54,133 nucleotides of DNA. It comes from Vibrio ruber DSM 16370 (lineage in GTDB: Bacteria > Pseudomonadota > Gammaproteobacteria > Enterobacterales > Vibrionaceae). Where the stretch lies: NCBI RefSeq assembly GCF_900163965.1, contig NZ_FULE01000052.1, forward strand, positions 1 through 54,133. The letters run 5' to 3'. Positions 44,040 to 52,614 of the stretch are shown piece after piece (within the stretch, counting starts at the first letter, position 1; every line of letters begins with the position of its first letter). The position numbers and the translations under genes are program-made. The notes beneath the pieces were generated by a model. The model ran no database searches, had not been told where the DNA came from, and saw only the letters and a program-made list of their open reading frames with translations.

Positions 44040-44052
44040 GTGACAATGTCAC
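44040..44052. promoter_or_regulatory. Palindrome GTGACAATGTCAC before sseA
   Basis: The same 13-bp pattern, GTGACANTGTCAC, as at the GntR gene. It lies 11 bases after moeB and 68 bases before sseA, a plausible operator position. Confidence 0.5.
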
Positions 44053-44119
44053 TATTTTATCGTTCAATGCTCCCGGATAAAACAAACGGATTACTGAATC
44101 AATAGAAGGAATATCAATT

Positions 44120-44956
44120 ATGTCACCACTTGTCTCACCGCAATGGCTATCGGAACACCTCTCTGACCCGAAACTGGTCGTCTTAGATAGTAGTATTGCC
44201 TTTCAAATTCCCTCAGAAACTGAGAAAGATACCGTACATAACATTCCCGGAGCCCGGCGCTTTGATTACGATAAAGTATTTTGCGATCCGGATAGCCACC
44301 TGCCACATATGATGCCAAGCGAGAGTCGTTTCAATCAATGTGCCCGCCAAATCGGGCTCAACCAAGACTCGCTCATCGTCGTCTACGATAACAGCGGAAC
44401 AATGGCGTCTCCCCGGGCGTGGTGGATGCTCAAAGCAATGGGACATGAACACGTTTATATTCTCAACGGTGGTCTGGCTGAGTGGAAACGCCAGGGTTAT
44501 CCGCTCGCGATGAGCTTTCAGCCCCCTGCTGCGCCCGGCAACTTTTCCGGAACGCTCACCCCCGGTTTTTTTGTAGATGCCGACTATGTACTCCGACAAA
44601 TCATGCAGCAAAACAGCCTGGCAGTTGATGCCCGTTCTCGGGCGCGTTTTTCGGGAACCGTTGCCGAACCGAGAGCCGGTATTCGTAGCGGTCATATTCC
44701 TCATTCGATCTGTGTGCCGTTTACATGTCTCATTGACGGACACACGCTGAAATCACCGGAAGCACTACGCACGATACTGCAAGACACTCTGCCTCACGAC
44801 GCTGAAGAATATATTTTCAGCTGTGGCTCCGGTGTGACAGCCTGTATTGTGCTGCTGGCAGCTTATATCTGCGGTTATCAGAATCTGAAAGTTTATGATG
44901 GCTCATGGACCGAATGGGGAGCTTCACAACATCCCATAGCAACAGATGAATCATAA
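44120..44956 (+). CDS. sseA: 3-mercaptopyruvate sulfurtransferase
   Basis: 278 residues with two rhodanese domains; the second carries the active loop SCGSGVTACI (C237 region), where CGSGVTA marks mercaptopyruvate rather than thiosulfate as donor. The first domain includes VVYDNSGTMASPRAWWML. AGAAGGA lies before the ATG. It may supply sulfur for cofactors or thiols, and its place behind moeAB is suggestive, but the 90-base gap with a palindrome suggests separate control. Confidence 0.93.
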   Translation: MSPLVSPQWLSEHLSDPKLVVLDSSIAFQIPSETEKDTVHNIPGARRFDYDKVFCDPDSHLPHMMPSESRFNQCARQIGLNQDSLIVVYDNSGTMASPRAWWMLKAMGHEHVYILNGGLAEWKRQGYPLAMSFQPPAAPGNFSGTLTPGFFVDADYVLRQIMQQNSLAVDARSRARFSGTVAEPRAGIRSGHIPHSICVPFTCLIDGHTLKSPEALRTILQDTLPHDAEEYIFSCGSGVTACIVLLAAYICGYQNLKVYDGSWTEWGASQHPIATDES

Positions 44957-45091
44957 AAAAGAGCAGCGGATGGCGAATGAGCGAAAACTGACATGCTATC
45001 ACCGTGCGCTGTCTCGACGCTCCGTTTCTGCATCTATTCCATCGGCTCTACCGGGCTGATAAGGGATAAATGGTAACGATGACAAATACTC

Positions 45092-45133
45092 AGGCTTCAA
45101 GCATGGCGCGATAAGTCGCACCGCTTGAAGCAC
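45092..45133 (-). terminator. Hairpin downstream of the SorC gene
   Basis: GCTTCAAGC (45094-45102) pairs with GCTTGAAGC (45123-45131), with a further inner stem GGCGCG/CGCACC containing one wobble. It lies 18 bases past the SorC stop on the minus strand; the T run after it is weak. Confidence 0.5.
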
Positions 45134-45148
45134 AATATTGCTCGGTGA

Positions 45149-46138
45149 TCATTCGGATTTAAAGCGCATTTGCTCATCAAGATTAAGAATGGTCAGCGCG
45201 TTAGAAACACTGGTTGCAATCACATCGATGGCTCCGGTTCGCAAAGCCCCTAATAGCGCCAGCGGTTTACTGTTTTCTGCGGCAATGGCAATCACCTCAG
45301 CAATCGGTCTGAATTCTTCAATACTTAATCCAATGATTCGATCACTCATCACTGTGTTGGCTATCTGTCCATGAATATCAAAAAAGTCATATCCGGCAAA
45401 ATCACCGACGACCCCCTGCTCTAAACGAGACTGAACCACTTCCTGCGGGGTAAACCAGCCTAAATCCACCATATAACTGTTCTCACTCATATCGCCAATC
45501 CCGACCAGTGCAACATCCGCTTTTCTGGCTAAATCCAGCGTTTGCTTAATGGTGTCATTCTCCATAAATGCCAGTTTCTGTGCCCGGTTCACCGCATATG
45601 CCGGTGCATAGAGTGTCTCCGATGTGCCGCCATATTTTTTCGCCAGCTGGCGGCAGATATGGTCTGCGTTAAACATACCGCCCCGCGGGTGAATCCCACC
45701 GATACTGCAAACAAATTTGACATCTTTCGGTGAAATCACCCCGACATGGTGGGCAACAGCAGAGACATTTCTCCCCTGACCCACAGCGATCACCTGACCA
45801 CTTTTGAGTGAACTGGATAAATAATTTGATACCAACCCGGCAATTTGCTGACGTTGTTGAGCCTCGTCCGGTTGATCTAATGCAATCAGGGCACGCTTAA
45901 TCCCAAACCGTTCAATCAATCGCTGCTCAACTTTGGCGCTGAATACCGGGTGATATTTCACCGTAATTTCGACAATGCCTTCATCTCTGGCTTGCTTGAG
46001 CATTCGCCCGACTTTGGCTCTGGAAATAGCATACTTTCTGGATATCTCTTCCTGTGTTGCCCCATCCTGATAATAGGCAACCGAAATCTCGGTCAACAGA
46101 TCCGAATCTTCGACAGATATCTCTTGCGATCCCGTCAT
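45149..46138 (-). CDS. SorC/DeoR-family sugar-binding transcriptional regulator
   Basis: 329 residues from ATG 46138, set by GGAGGGG just upstream; a TTG four codons earlier overlaps that site. The N-terminal helix-turn-helix is YYQDGATQEEISRKYAISRA KVGRMLKQA, and the rest is a SorC phosphosugar-binding domain (VIAVGQGRNVSAVAHHVG; GGTSETLYAPAYA). It faces talB-tkt across 430 bases containing repeats of CAAATGTT, so it likely controls the pentose phosphate pair in response to a sugar phosphate. Confidence 0.88.
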   Translation of the reverse strand: MTGSQEISVEDSDLLTEISVAYYQDGATQEEISRKYAISRAKVGRMLKQARDEGIVEITVKYHPVFSAKVEQRLIERFGIKRALIALDQPDEAQQRQQIAGLVSNYLSSSLKSGQVIAVGQGRNVSAVAHHVGVISPKDVKFVCSIGGIHPRGGMFNADHICRQLAKKYGGTSETLYAPAYAVNRAQKLAFMENDTIKQTLDLARKADVALVGIGDMSENSYMVDLGWFTPQEVVQSRLEQGVVGDFAGYDFFDIHGQIANTVMSDRIIGLSIEEFRPIAEVIAIAAENSKPLALLGALRTGAIDVIATSVSNALTILNLDEQMRFKSE

Positions 46139-46236
46139 GTACCCCTCCAATACTTCTGGCTCACAGCAGTGATGATCTCCCGCTCAAGAACAATGCAAGC
46201 GATGGAAATATCATCATGTTCAATGTTTATCTATAT

Positions 46237-46480
46237 ATCAAATGTTCACACTCAAAACAAATGTTCACGAGAAATAGCTGTCTCTTTCACTGAGAAATGG
46301 GGTTTATTTGAGGAAATATCGGTCTGAGAACAGAAAAAATGCGCTACATTTTCTGAATATCGGTAATATCCGATAGAAATTCATGATAGCCGTTGACTTT
46401 CTCAATCGATCAGATAAATATGGATTCATCATTTACTCAACATTTGATCATATGTTCAGTGCAATGCGACAAATGTTGAA
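46237..46480. promoter_or_regulatory. Repeated CAAATGTT motif in the sorC-talB divergent region
   Basis: CAAATGTTCAC occurs at 46239 and 46258 in direct orientation with 19-base spacing. A second cluster has TCAACATTTG (46437, inverted), ATATGTTCA (46450) and CAAATGTTGA (46470). Two clusters flanking about 170 bases suit a SorC tetramer that loops DNA. The rest of the gap shows no gene. Confidence 0.6.
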
Positions 46481-46571
46481 GATTTATCAAGCCAGCTCTT
46501 GAAACAGGCACCTTCATAATGTCATGTTTATCTCTCAGCTGTCTTTTGGCCTAAAAGAGGATGATCGGAAT

Positions 46572-47522
46572 ATGAGCAATCAACTAGAACAACTGCGCAA
46601 ATATACCACTGTCGTTGCCGATACCGGTGAGATTGAAGCCATTAAAAAATATCAGCCCCAAGATGCAACGACGAACCCATCGTTGATTCTGAAAGCTGCC
46701 CAGATCCCTGAATATGCTGAATTTATCGATCAGGCAGTCGCTTACGCCAAGTCTAAAAGTGATGATAAAGCACAACAGCTTGAAGATACCAGTGACATGC
46801 TGGCAGTGACGATTGGGAAAGAGATCCTGAAAAGTATTCCCGGCCGTATCTCAACAGAAGTCGATGCACGCCTGTCTTACGATACCGAAAAAACCATTGA
46901 AAAAGCTCGCAAACTTATCAGCCTGTATAATGATGCAGGGATCAGTAATGATCGCATTTTGATTAAAGTTGCTTCCACATGGGAAGGTATTCGTGCCGCA
47001 GAAGTGCTCGAAAAAGATGGGATCAACTGTAACCTGACATTGTTGTTCTCTTTTGCACAAGCCCGTGCCTGTGCAGAAGCCGGTGCTTATCTGATTTCAC
47101 CATTCGTCGGTCGTATTATGGACTGGTACAAAGCAAAAGAAGGCCGCGATTTTGCAGCCAGCGAAGATCCGGGTGTTCTGTCCGTCACGAAAATTTACAA
47201 CTACTATAAAGAGCATGGTTACGATACCGTCGTGATGGGTGCCAGCTTCCGGAACACTGGTGAAATTCTGGAACTCGCCGGCTGTGACCGTCTGACCATC
47301 AGCCCGCAGTTACTCCAGACACTGGAAGAAACTGAAAGCCAAGTGGATGTAAAACTTACACCGACGACTCGTATCCAAGAACGCCCGCAGCCCATGACTC
47401 ACGCTGAATTCCTGTGGGAACATAATCAGGATCCGATGGCAGTTGAAAAACTGGCTGAAGGGATTCGTAATTTCGCGATTGACCAAGGCAAACTGGAAGC
47501 GATGATTAGCAAACAGCTTTAA
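46572..47522 (+). CDS. talB: Transaldolase
   Basis: 316 residues from ATG 46572 (MSNQLEQLRKYTTVVADTGE), after AGAGGATG; an earlier in-frame ATG at 46524 is not family-like. The Schiff-base lysine is in RILIKVASTWEG (K131-132), and DATTNPSLILKA is the N-terminal signature. It moves a dihydroxyacetone unit between sugar phosphates in the pentose phosphate pathway. It is followed by tkt after an attenuating hairpin. Confidence 0.96.
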   Translation: MSNQLEQLRKYTTVVADTGEIEAIKKYQPQDATTNPSLILKAAQIPEYAEFIDQAVAYAKSKSDDKAQQLEDTSDMLAVTIGKEILKSIPGRISTEVDARLSYDTEKTIEKARKLISLYNDAGISNDRILIKVASTWEGIRAAEVLEKDGINCNLTLLFSFAQARACAEAGAYLISPFVGRIMDWYKAKEGRDFAASEDPGVLSVTKIYNYYKEHGYDTVVMGASFRNTGEILELAGCDRLTISPQLLQTLEETESQVDVKLTPTTRIQERPQPMTHAEFLWEHNQDPMAVEKLAEGIRNFAIDQGKLEAMISKQL

Positions 47523-47532
47523 GACAAATATT

Positions 47533-47564
47533 TGAGAGGACTGTACCGACAGTCCTCTTTCTGT
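47533..47564 (+). terminator. Hairpin between talB and tkt
   Basis: AGAGGACTGT-ACCG-ACAGTCCTCT with TT and CTG following. It likely ends part of the talB transcripts or stabilises their 3' end, leaving tkt at lower level or with its own promoter. Confidence 0.7.
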
Positions 47565-47607
47565 TTATACCGCTTTTAATCTTCATTTAATCTTGTTGGA
47601 AAAAATT

Positions 47608-49599
47608 ATGAACCGTAAACAACTCGCGAATGCGATCCGCGCTTTAAGTATGGATGGTGTTCAACAAGCCAATTCAGGTCACCCCGGCGCCCCGATGGGG
47701 ATGGCGGATATCGCTGAAGTGCTGTGGCGCTCTCATCTGAACCACAACCCACAAAACCCGAATTGGGCTGACCGCGACCGTTTCGTCCTCTCTAACGGCC
47801 ACGGCTCGATGCTGATTTATTCATTGTTGCATCTGACCGGTTATGACCTGTCGATTGATGACCTGAAGAACTTCCGTCAGCTCCATTCCAAAACGCCGGG
47901 TCACCCGGAATACGGCTATGCTCCGGGGATTGAAACCACCACCGGGCCGCTGGGACAAGGCATCACCAATGCGGTCGGTATGGCGATTGCTGAAAAAGCA
48001 CTCGCGGCACAGTTTAACCGTGACCAACACACCATTGTTGACCATCACACTTATGCTTTCCTCGGGGACGGCTGTCTGATGGAAGGGATATCTCACGAAT
48101 CCTGCTCTCTGGCCGGTACATTGGGGCTGGGCAAGCTGATTGCGTTTTGGGATGACAACGGCATTTCGATTGACGGCCATGTTGACGGCTGGTTCAGCGA
48201 TGACACGGCCAAACGCTTTGAAGCATACGGCTGGCATGTCATTCCGGCAGTCGACGGTCACGATTCTGCAGCGATTGAAGCGGCGATTGAAGCGGCAAAA
48301 GCAGAAACATCACGTCCGACACTGATTTGTACGAAAACGGTGATTGGTTTTGGCTCACCGAACAAATCCGGCTCGCATGATTGTCACGGTGCCCCGCTGG
48401 GCGCGGATGAAATCAAAGCAACGCGTGAGCAACTGGGCTGGGAATATGGCCCGTTTGAAATTCCGGCTGACATTTATGCGCAGTGGGATGCGAAAGAATC
48501 CGGTGCTGCCAAAGAAGCGGCATGGAATGACAAGTTTGCCGCATATCAGGCGGCTTACCCTGAGCTGGCGGCTGAATTCAAGCGTCGGATCAATGGTGAG
48601 CTCCCGGCTGACTGGGAAACGCAAACCAATCAAATTATTGCTGAGCTGCAAGCGAATCCGGCGACGATTGCATCACGCAAGGCGTCTCAGAATACACTGG
48701 AAGCTTTCGGTAAGTTACTTCCTGAGTTTATGGGCGGCTCGGCTGACTTAGCACCGTCCAACCTGACCATGTGGTCTGGCTCGAAATCACTGACGGCTGA
48801 AGATGCGTCCGGTAACTATATCCATTACGGTGTGCGTGAATTCGGCATGACGGCCATCATCAACGGGATTGCGCTGCATGGCGGGTTTATTCCTTACGGG
48901 GCCACCTTCCTGATGTTTATGGAATACGCGCGTAATGCGATGCGGATGGCGGCACTGATGAAAGTGCAGAACATTCAGGTCTACACGCACGATTCGATTG
49001 GTCTGGGTGAAGATGGCCCGACCCACCAGCCGGTGGAGCAAATGGCGACCTTGCGTCTGACCCCGAATATGAGCACCTGGCGTCCTTGTGACCAGGTTGA
49101 ATCGGCCGTGGCGTGGAAACTGGCGATTGAACGCAAAGATGCACCGACAGCGTTGATTTTCTCACGTCAGAATCTGGCTCAGCAGGAGCGTGATGCGACT
49201 CAGGTGGCAAACATCGCCAAAGGCGGCTACATCCTCAAAGATTGTCAGGGCACACCGGATTTAATTCTGATTGCGACCGGCTCTGAAGTGGATTTGGCGG
49301 TTCAGGCAGCAGCGGAGCTGACAGCAAAAGGCAAGCAGGTACGAGTGGTGTCGATGCCTTCAACCGATGCATTTGACCGTCAGGATGCGGCTTACCGTGA
49401 AGCGGTACTACCTGCTGCGGTGACAGCACGTGTTGCGATTGAAGCGGGTATTGCCGATTACTGGTACAAATATGTCGGTCTCAATGGCCGGATTGTCGGC
49501 ATGACCAGCTTTGGTGAGTCAGCACCGGCGGATGAGTTGTTCAAACTGTTCGGCTTTACTGTCGAGAATGTCGTCGAAGTCGCGTTGTCTTTAGGGTAA
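47608..49599 (+). CDS. tkt: Transketolase
   Basis: 663 residues from ATG 47608. Thiamine diphosphate-binding motif GDGCLMEGISHE (about 154) and downstream DDNGISIDG; the pyrimidine domain has GVREFGMTAIINGIALHGG (catalytic Glu), and HDSIGLGEDGPTHQPVEQ is present. It transfers two-carbon units between sugar phosphates, pairing with transaldolase. TTGGAAAAA lies before the start. Confidence 0.97.
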   Translation: MNRKQLANAIRALSMDGVQQANSGHPGAPMGMADIAEVLWRSHLNHNPQNPNWADRDRFVLSNGHGSMLIYSLLHLTGYDLSIDDLKNFRQLHSKTPGHPEYGYAPGIETTTGPLGQGITNAVGMAIAEKALAAQFNRDQHTIVDHHTYAFLGDGCLMEGISHESCSLAGTLGLGKLIAFWDDNGISIDGHVDGWFSDDTAKRFEAYGWHVIPAVDGHDSAAIEAAIEAAKAETSRPTLICTKTVIGFGSPNKSGSHDCHGAPLGADEIKATREQLGWEYGPFEIPADIYAQWDAKESGAAKEAAWNDKFAAYQAAYPELAAEFKRRINGELPADWETQTNQIIAELQANPATIASRKASQNTLEAFGKLLPEFMGGSADLAPSNLTMWSGSKSLTAEDASGNYIHYGVREFGMTAIINGIALHGGFIPYGATFLMFMEYARNAMRMAALMKVQNIQVYTHDSIGLGEDGPTHQPVEQMATLRLTPNMSTWRPCDQVESAVAWKLAIERKDAPTALIFSRQNLAQQERDATQVANIAKGGYILKDCQGTPDLILIATGSEVDLAVQAAAELTAKGKQVRVVSMPSTDAFDRQDAAYREAVLPAAVTARVAIEAGIADYWYKYVGLNGRIVGMTSFGESAPADELFKLFGFTVENVVEVALSLG

Positions 49600-49619
49600 A
49601 GACTATCGAGAGATATGAG

Positions 49620-49652
49620 ATAAAACGCCAGCAGTTGCTGGCGTTTTTTTAA
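49620..49652 (+). terminator. Terminator after tkt
   Basis: AAACGCCAGCA-GT-TGCTGGCGTTTTTTT is a strong hairpin with a T run; it can also stop the convergent OmpA lipoprotein gene. Confidence 0.92.
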
Positions 49653-49678
49653 TCGTGATACAGCCAATACAAGTAAAA

Positions 49679-50293
49679 TCAGCTCGGAAGAATAAAGAAA
49701 AGCTCGACACGCCGGTTACACGCTTTCCCTTTTTGTGTCTGATTGGTACATGCCGGAACAACATCACCATACCCACGGGTATAAATAGAATCGAGAGAAA
49801 CACGATTATTAGCAATGATCCGTTTGACGGCTTCAGCTCGTTTTTTTGATAATTGATCGTTGTAACGGGCATCACCCAGATCATCGGTGTGTCCGTCAAT
49901 CACCAACTCAAGACCATAAGCAGTTGCCAGATAGTTCTTCACTTTCTCTAGCCATAGCCGTGATTCCGGTGTCACATTGGCAGACCCCACTGCAAACTGA
50001 ATGGTTCGCTTGACCCGCACAATCATAAACTGACCCGGTAATACTTCGTAATCAATGCGGTTATTGAGCAAAAAACGTTGCAATGACTGATAAGCGCTAT
50101 CGGCTCTCTTCTGCCCTTGCGGCCCCTGAACACCGGAGCTTACCGTCTTCGGCAACTTACCCCACTCAGGATAACGTACATCTGAGTTATTCTTGGGTGC
50201 CCTATCGAGCATGTTGTCATCGAACAAACGTTCAGTGACAAGTGAACCACACCCGAAAAGACAGAAGCTTAGTAGATAAACGATAAACTTCAT
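49679..50293 (-). CDS. OmpA-family lipoprotein
   Basis: 204 residues with a lipoprotein signal (MKFIVYLLSFCLFGC, Cys15). After a variable linker, an OmpA peptidoglycan-binding domain occupies about 90-200: IQFAVGSANVTPESRLWLEK, DGHTDDLGDARYNDQLSKKR, TRGYGDVVPAC and CNRRVELFF. Two cysteines flank the QTQKGKA loop and may form a disulphide. It probably links the outer membrane to the cell wall; it is not beside tol-pal genes. Confidence 0.9.
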   Translation of the reverse strand: MKFIVYLLSFCLFGCGSLVTERLFDDNMLDRAPKNNSDVRYPEWGKLPKTVSSGVQGPQGQKRADSAYQSLQRFLLNNRIDYEVLPGQFMIVRVKRTIQFAVGSANVTPESRLWLEKVKNYLATAYGLELVIDGHTDDLGDARYNDQLSKKRAEAVKRIIANNRVSLDSIYTRGYGDVVPACTNQTQKGKACNRRVELFFILPS

Positions 50294-50545
50294 TGATTCA
50301 CGATCCTTATTTCCGACATACTCACTTTATCGGCTAAATCATAAAAACTTTATAGCTGATTTTTCGACATTTGCCTGATTGTGAAGCAAGAAAGATTGCC
50401 TTTATCCACGCTTTTCGATGAAATATGGCTATCTGCAAATACCCTCGACAAAATACCAATTCAACAATAGGGTCTCTCATCGACAAGCCTTTTCGAGTTG
50501 TTGATATTCACGGGGTATCGATTCAACCCAAGGAATAAATTTATC

Positions 50546-51022
50546 ATGGATAAAAATTATATTTTCTCTATTTTCATGTTTATCATCGCTGGTATTTTTC
50601 TTTACCGCAACTGGAAGCGGAGTCAGACAGCCGCCAAAAATATCAGTGAAGGAAAAACATTTCTGGAACAGAATGCGCAACAAGAAGGCGTCATAACGAC
50701 AGAAAGTGGTTTGCAATATCAGATTCTGCAAGAAGGAACCGGCACACAACATCCGCTCCCGACGGATAAAGTCAAAGTGCATTATCATGGGACATTATTA
50801 AACGGTAAAATGTTCGATAGCTCTGTTGAACGTAAGAAGCCGATTACTTTTGGCGTCAAACAAGTCATTAAAGGTTGGCAAGAAGGGTTACAGCTGATGG
50901 TTGTCGGCCAGAAAGTTCGTCTATTTATTCCGGCACACCTGGCCTACGGCAATCGTGGTATCGGTACCATTCCCCCCGGTTCAATGCTCATTTTTGAGGT
51001 CGAACTGCTCGATATCCAGTAA
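50546..51022 (+). CDS. FKBP-type peptidyl-prolyl isomerase, membrane-anchored
   Basis: 158 residues from ATG 50546, set by AAGGAAT upstream. One N-terminal helix (YIFSIFMFIIAGIFLY) anchors it; the FKBP domain follows from about 50 (SGLQYQILQEGTGTQHPLPT, VKVHYHGTLLNGKMFDSS, GWQEGLQLMVVGQKVRLFIP, LAYGNRGIGTIPPGSMLIFE). It catalyses proline isomerisation in folding, facing the periplasm if the helix is a signal anchor. Confidence 0.9.
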   Translation: MDKNYIFSIFMFIIAGIFLYRNWKRSQTAAKNISEGKTFLEQNAQQEGVITTESGLQYQILQEGTGTQHPLPTDKVKVHYHGTLLNGKMFDSSVERKKPITFGVKQVIKGWQEGLQLMVVGQKVRLFIPAHLAYGNRGIGTIPPGSMLIFEVELLDIQ

Positions 51023-51039
51023 GATATACCAGCCACAAA

Positions 51040-51069
51040 CGATAAGAGCTGCTTATGCAGCTCTTATCA
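51040..51069 (+). terminator. Terminator-like hairpin after the FKBP gene
   Basis: GATAAGAGCTGC-TTAT-GCAGCTCTTATC is a perfect 12-bp inverted repeat between two convergent genes. A T run is absent. Confidence 0.6.
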
Positions 51070-51086
51070 TCATGACGTCTTCCGGC

Positions 51087-51767
51087 TCAGAGTGTCTCAT
51101 CAGTCAGCGGATAGAAGACTAAGCCGTGCTCAGTAACCAGAAAGCAGTCCATCCCTGCCGCATGAGCGGCTTGCTTCCCCAGCACAGTATCTTCAAACAC
51201 AACGCATTCATTTGGTTTCAGTTGGATCTGGTGGCAGGCGGTCAAAAACGTATCCGGGTGCGGTTTATGATTTTCTACATCACTTGCAGTGATAACCGAG
51301 TCTAATTTAGCCAGCAACCCGGTATTTTCTAGCAACGACAGCGCATTATCCCGTTGACTTCCCGTTCCGACAGCAAGCTTCTTTTCACCGTACGCCTGTT
51401 CCAGAATGTCACAGGTCAGTGTAATTCGCTGGTATTGGTTATCCAGTAAACGGAATGCATCCTGTTTGAACTGCGACACCTCATGCGGATTGAGAGATAA
51501 ACCAAAACGGCGGTTAATCTCACCGACAACCTTAATACTCGGCATCCCACCCATACTGTGCAGCCATTGTGCAGTAAAAGGAAAACCAAAATGTTCCGCA
51601 GCTTGTTTCCAAGATTCAACATGGGCAGGCATGGTATCAAGCAAGGTACCATCCATATCAAAAATGAGCCCCTTATATTGGGAGAGGCGGGTCAGTAATT
51701 CAGGTTGAGCAACATTTTCAGTGCCACATGACCGAAAGGTGTGAACAGTAAATTCAGGCTGATTCAT
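51087..51767 (-). CDS. HAD-family phosphatase (YqaB/beta-phosphoglucomutase-like)
   Basis: 226 residues from the third ATG at 51767, which is nine bases after AGGA; two ATGs 6-9 bases earlier sit too close to that site. The HAD motif I is LIFDMDGTLLDTMPAHVESW near 34-53; motif II VGTGSQRDNA; motif III KPHPDTFLTAC and motif IV VVFEDTVLG. YqaB relatives dephosphorylate fructose-1-phosphate or 6-phosphogluconate. It follows a GNAT gene on the same strand. Confidence 0.85.
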   Translation of the reverse strand: MNQPEFTVHTFRSCGTENVAQPELLTRLSQYKGLIFDMDGTLLDTMPAHVESWKQAAEHFGFPFTAQWLHSMGGMPSIKVVGEINRRFGLSLNPHEVSQFKQDAFRLLDNQYQRITLTCDILEQAYGEKKLAVGTGSQRDNALSLLENTGLLAKLDSVITASDVENHKPHPDTFLTACHQIQLKPNECVVFEDTVLGKQAAHAAGMDCFLVTEHGLVFYPLTDETL

Positions 51768-51823
51768 AGACATCATTCCTATTTTAGTGCTGGCAGCAAA
51801 TTCTCTTTGCGAGAAAACAGACT

Positions 51824-51850
51824 AAAAATGGCCCCAAGACCCATTTTAAT
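51824..51850 (-). terminator. Weak hairpin after the GNAT gene
   Basis: AAAATGG and CCATTTT pair around a 9-base loop, just past the GNAT stop; on the minus strand a TTTTTAG tract follows. Confidence 0.5.
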
Positions 51851-51851
51851 T

Positions 51852-52382
51852 TTATTCGATAGCAGACAGAATCGCCTGAGGCGTCTCCCAAGTGTAGACC
51901 CACTCCGGAACATCACTCCCGCAAGGAGAATGCCAGATTCTATCCAGCGTATGTAGCCCCCCGAGATGATCATAAAACTCAATAGCCCGAATATTCTGTT
52001 CCATCACCTCAATATACACACCACTATCAGGAAAATAGTGTTGAATCCATTGGGTGACTTCTTTTAGCAATAACTTCGCAATCCCCTTTCCCTGAAATTC
52101 GGGAGCAACGTGCAGGGATTCAATCACGGTGCCTTTTTCAAAATCATGATTACCAAACGCACAAATAAAACCACAAAGCTTGCCGTTTTCTTCTGCCACA
52201 ACGACATGTTGATTAATCGGCGGATTAATCAATCTGGCCTGCCAGATCAAACGCCGATCTTCTTCGGCTTCATCCTGAAGATAATGGGCTTCCATTACGC
52301 CCTGATAATTCTGCTGCCAACTCCGGGCATGCAATTCAGCAATTGTTTCAAAATCACTATATTCAGCTACTCGAATATCCAT
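51852..52382 (-). CDS. GNAT-family N-acetyltransferase
   Basis: 176 residues; the acetyl-CoA loop is VAPEFQGKGIAKLLLKEVTQ near 94-113, and YIEVMEQNIRAIEFYDHLGG is the motif B region. GAAGGG lies before the ATG. The substrate is unknown; length and motifs fit small-molecule or protein N-acetyltransferases of the RimI-like group. Confidence 0.85.
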   Translation of the reverse strand: MDIRVAEYSDFETIAELHARSWQQNYQGVMEAHYLQDEAEEDRRLIWQARLINPPINQHVVVAEENGKLCGFICAFGNHDFEKGTVIESLHVAPEFQGKGIAKLLLKEVTQWIQHYFPDSGVYIEVMEQNIRAIEFYDHLGGLHTLDRIWHSPCGSDVPEWVYTWETPQAILSAIE

Positions 52383-52614
52383 TTAATAGCCCTTCTAACT
52401 TCCTGTTAGCTCTGTTCTCTACATTTATACTGCCATTATTTTAGCCAAAAGCATAACATTCCGGCAAAATATATGACTGATTGATTACCGTACGACGGCA
52501 TGATTATTTTTGCAAGCAGTCAGCATCCTGCCACAGAATATTCAGCTTTTTCTACTGTGATATTGCGCGATTACATACGATTACTCGGGGTGTCATCGTT
52601 AATAAAAACGCTGA

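Noticed and set aside
48140..48760. Long overlapping frames within tkt and other GC-rich genes
   Set aside because: They are shadow frames of clearly conserved proteins.
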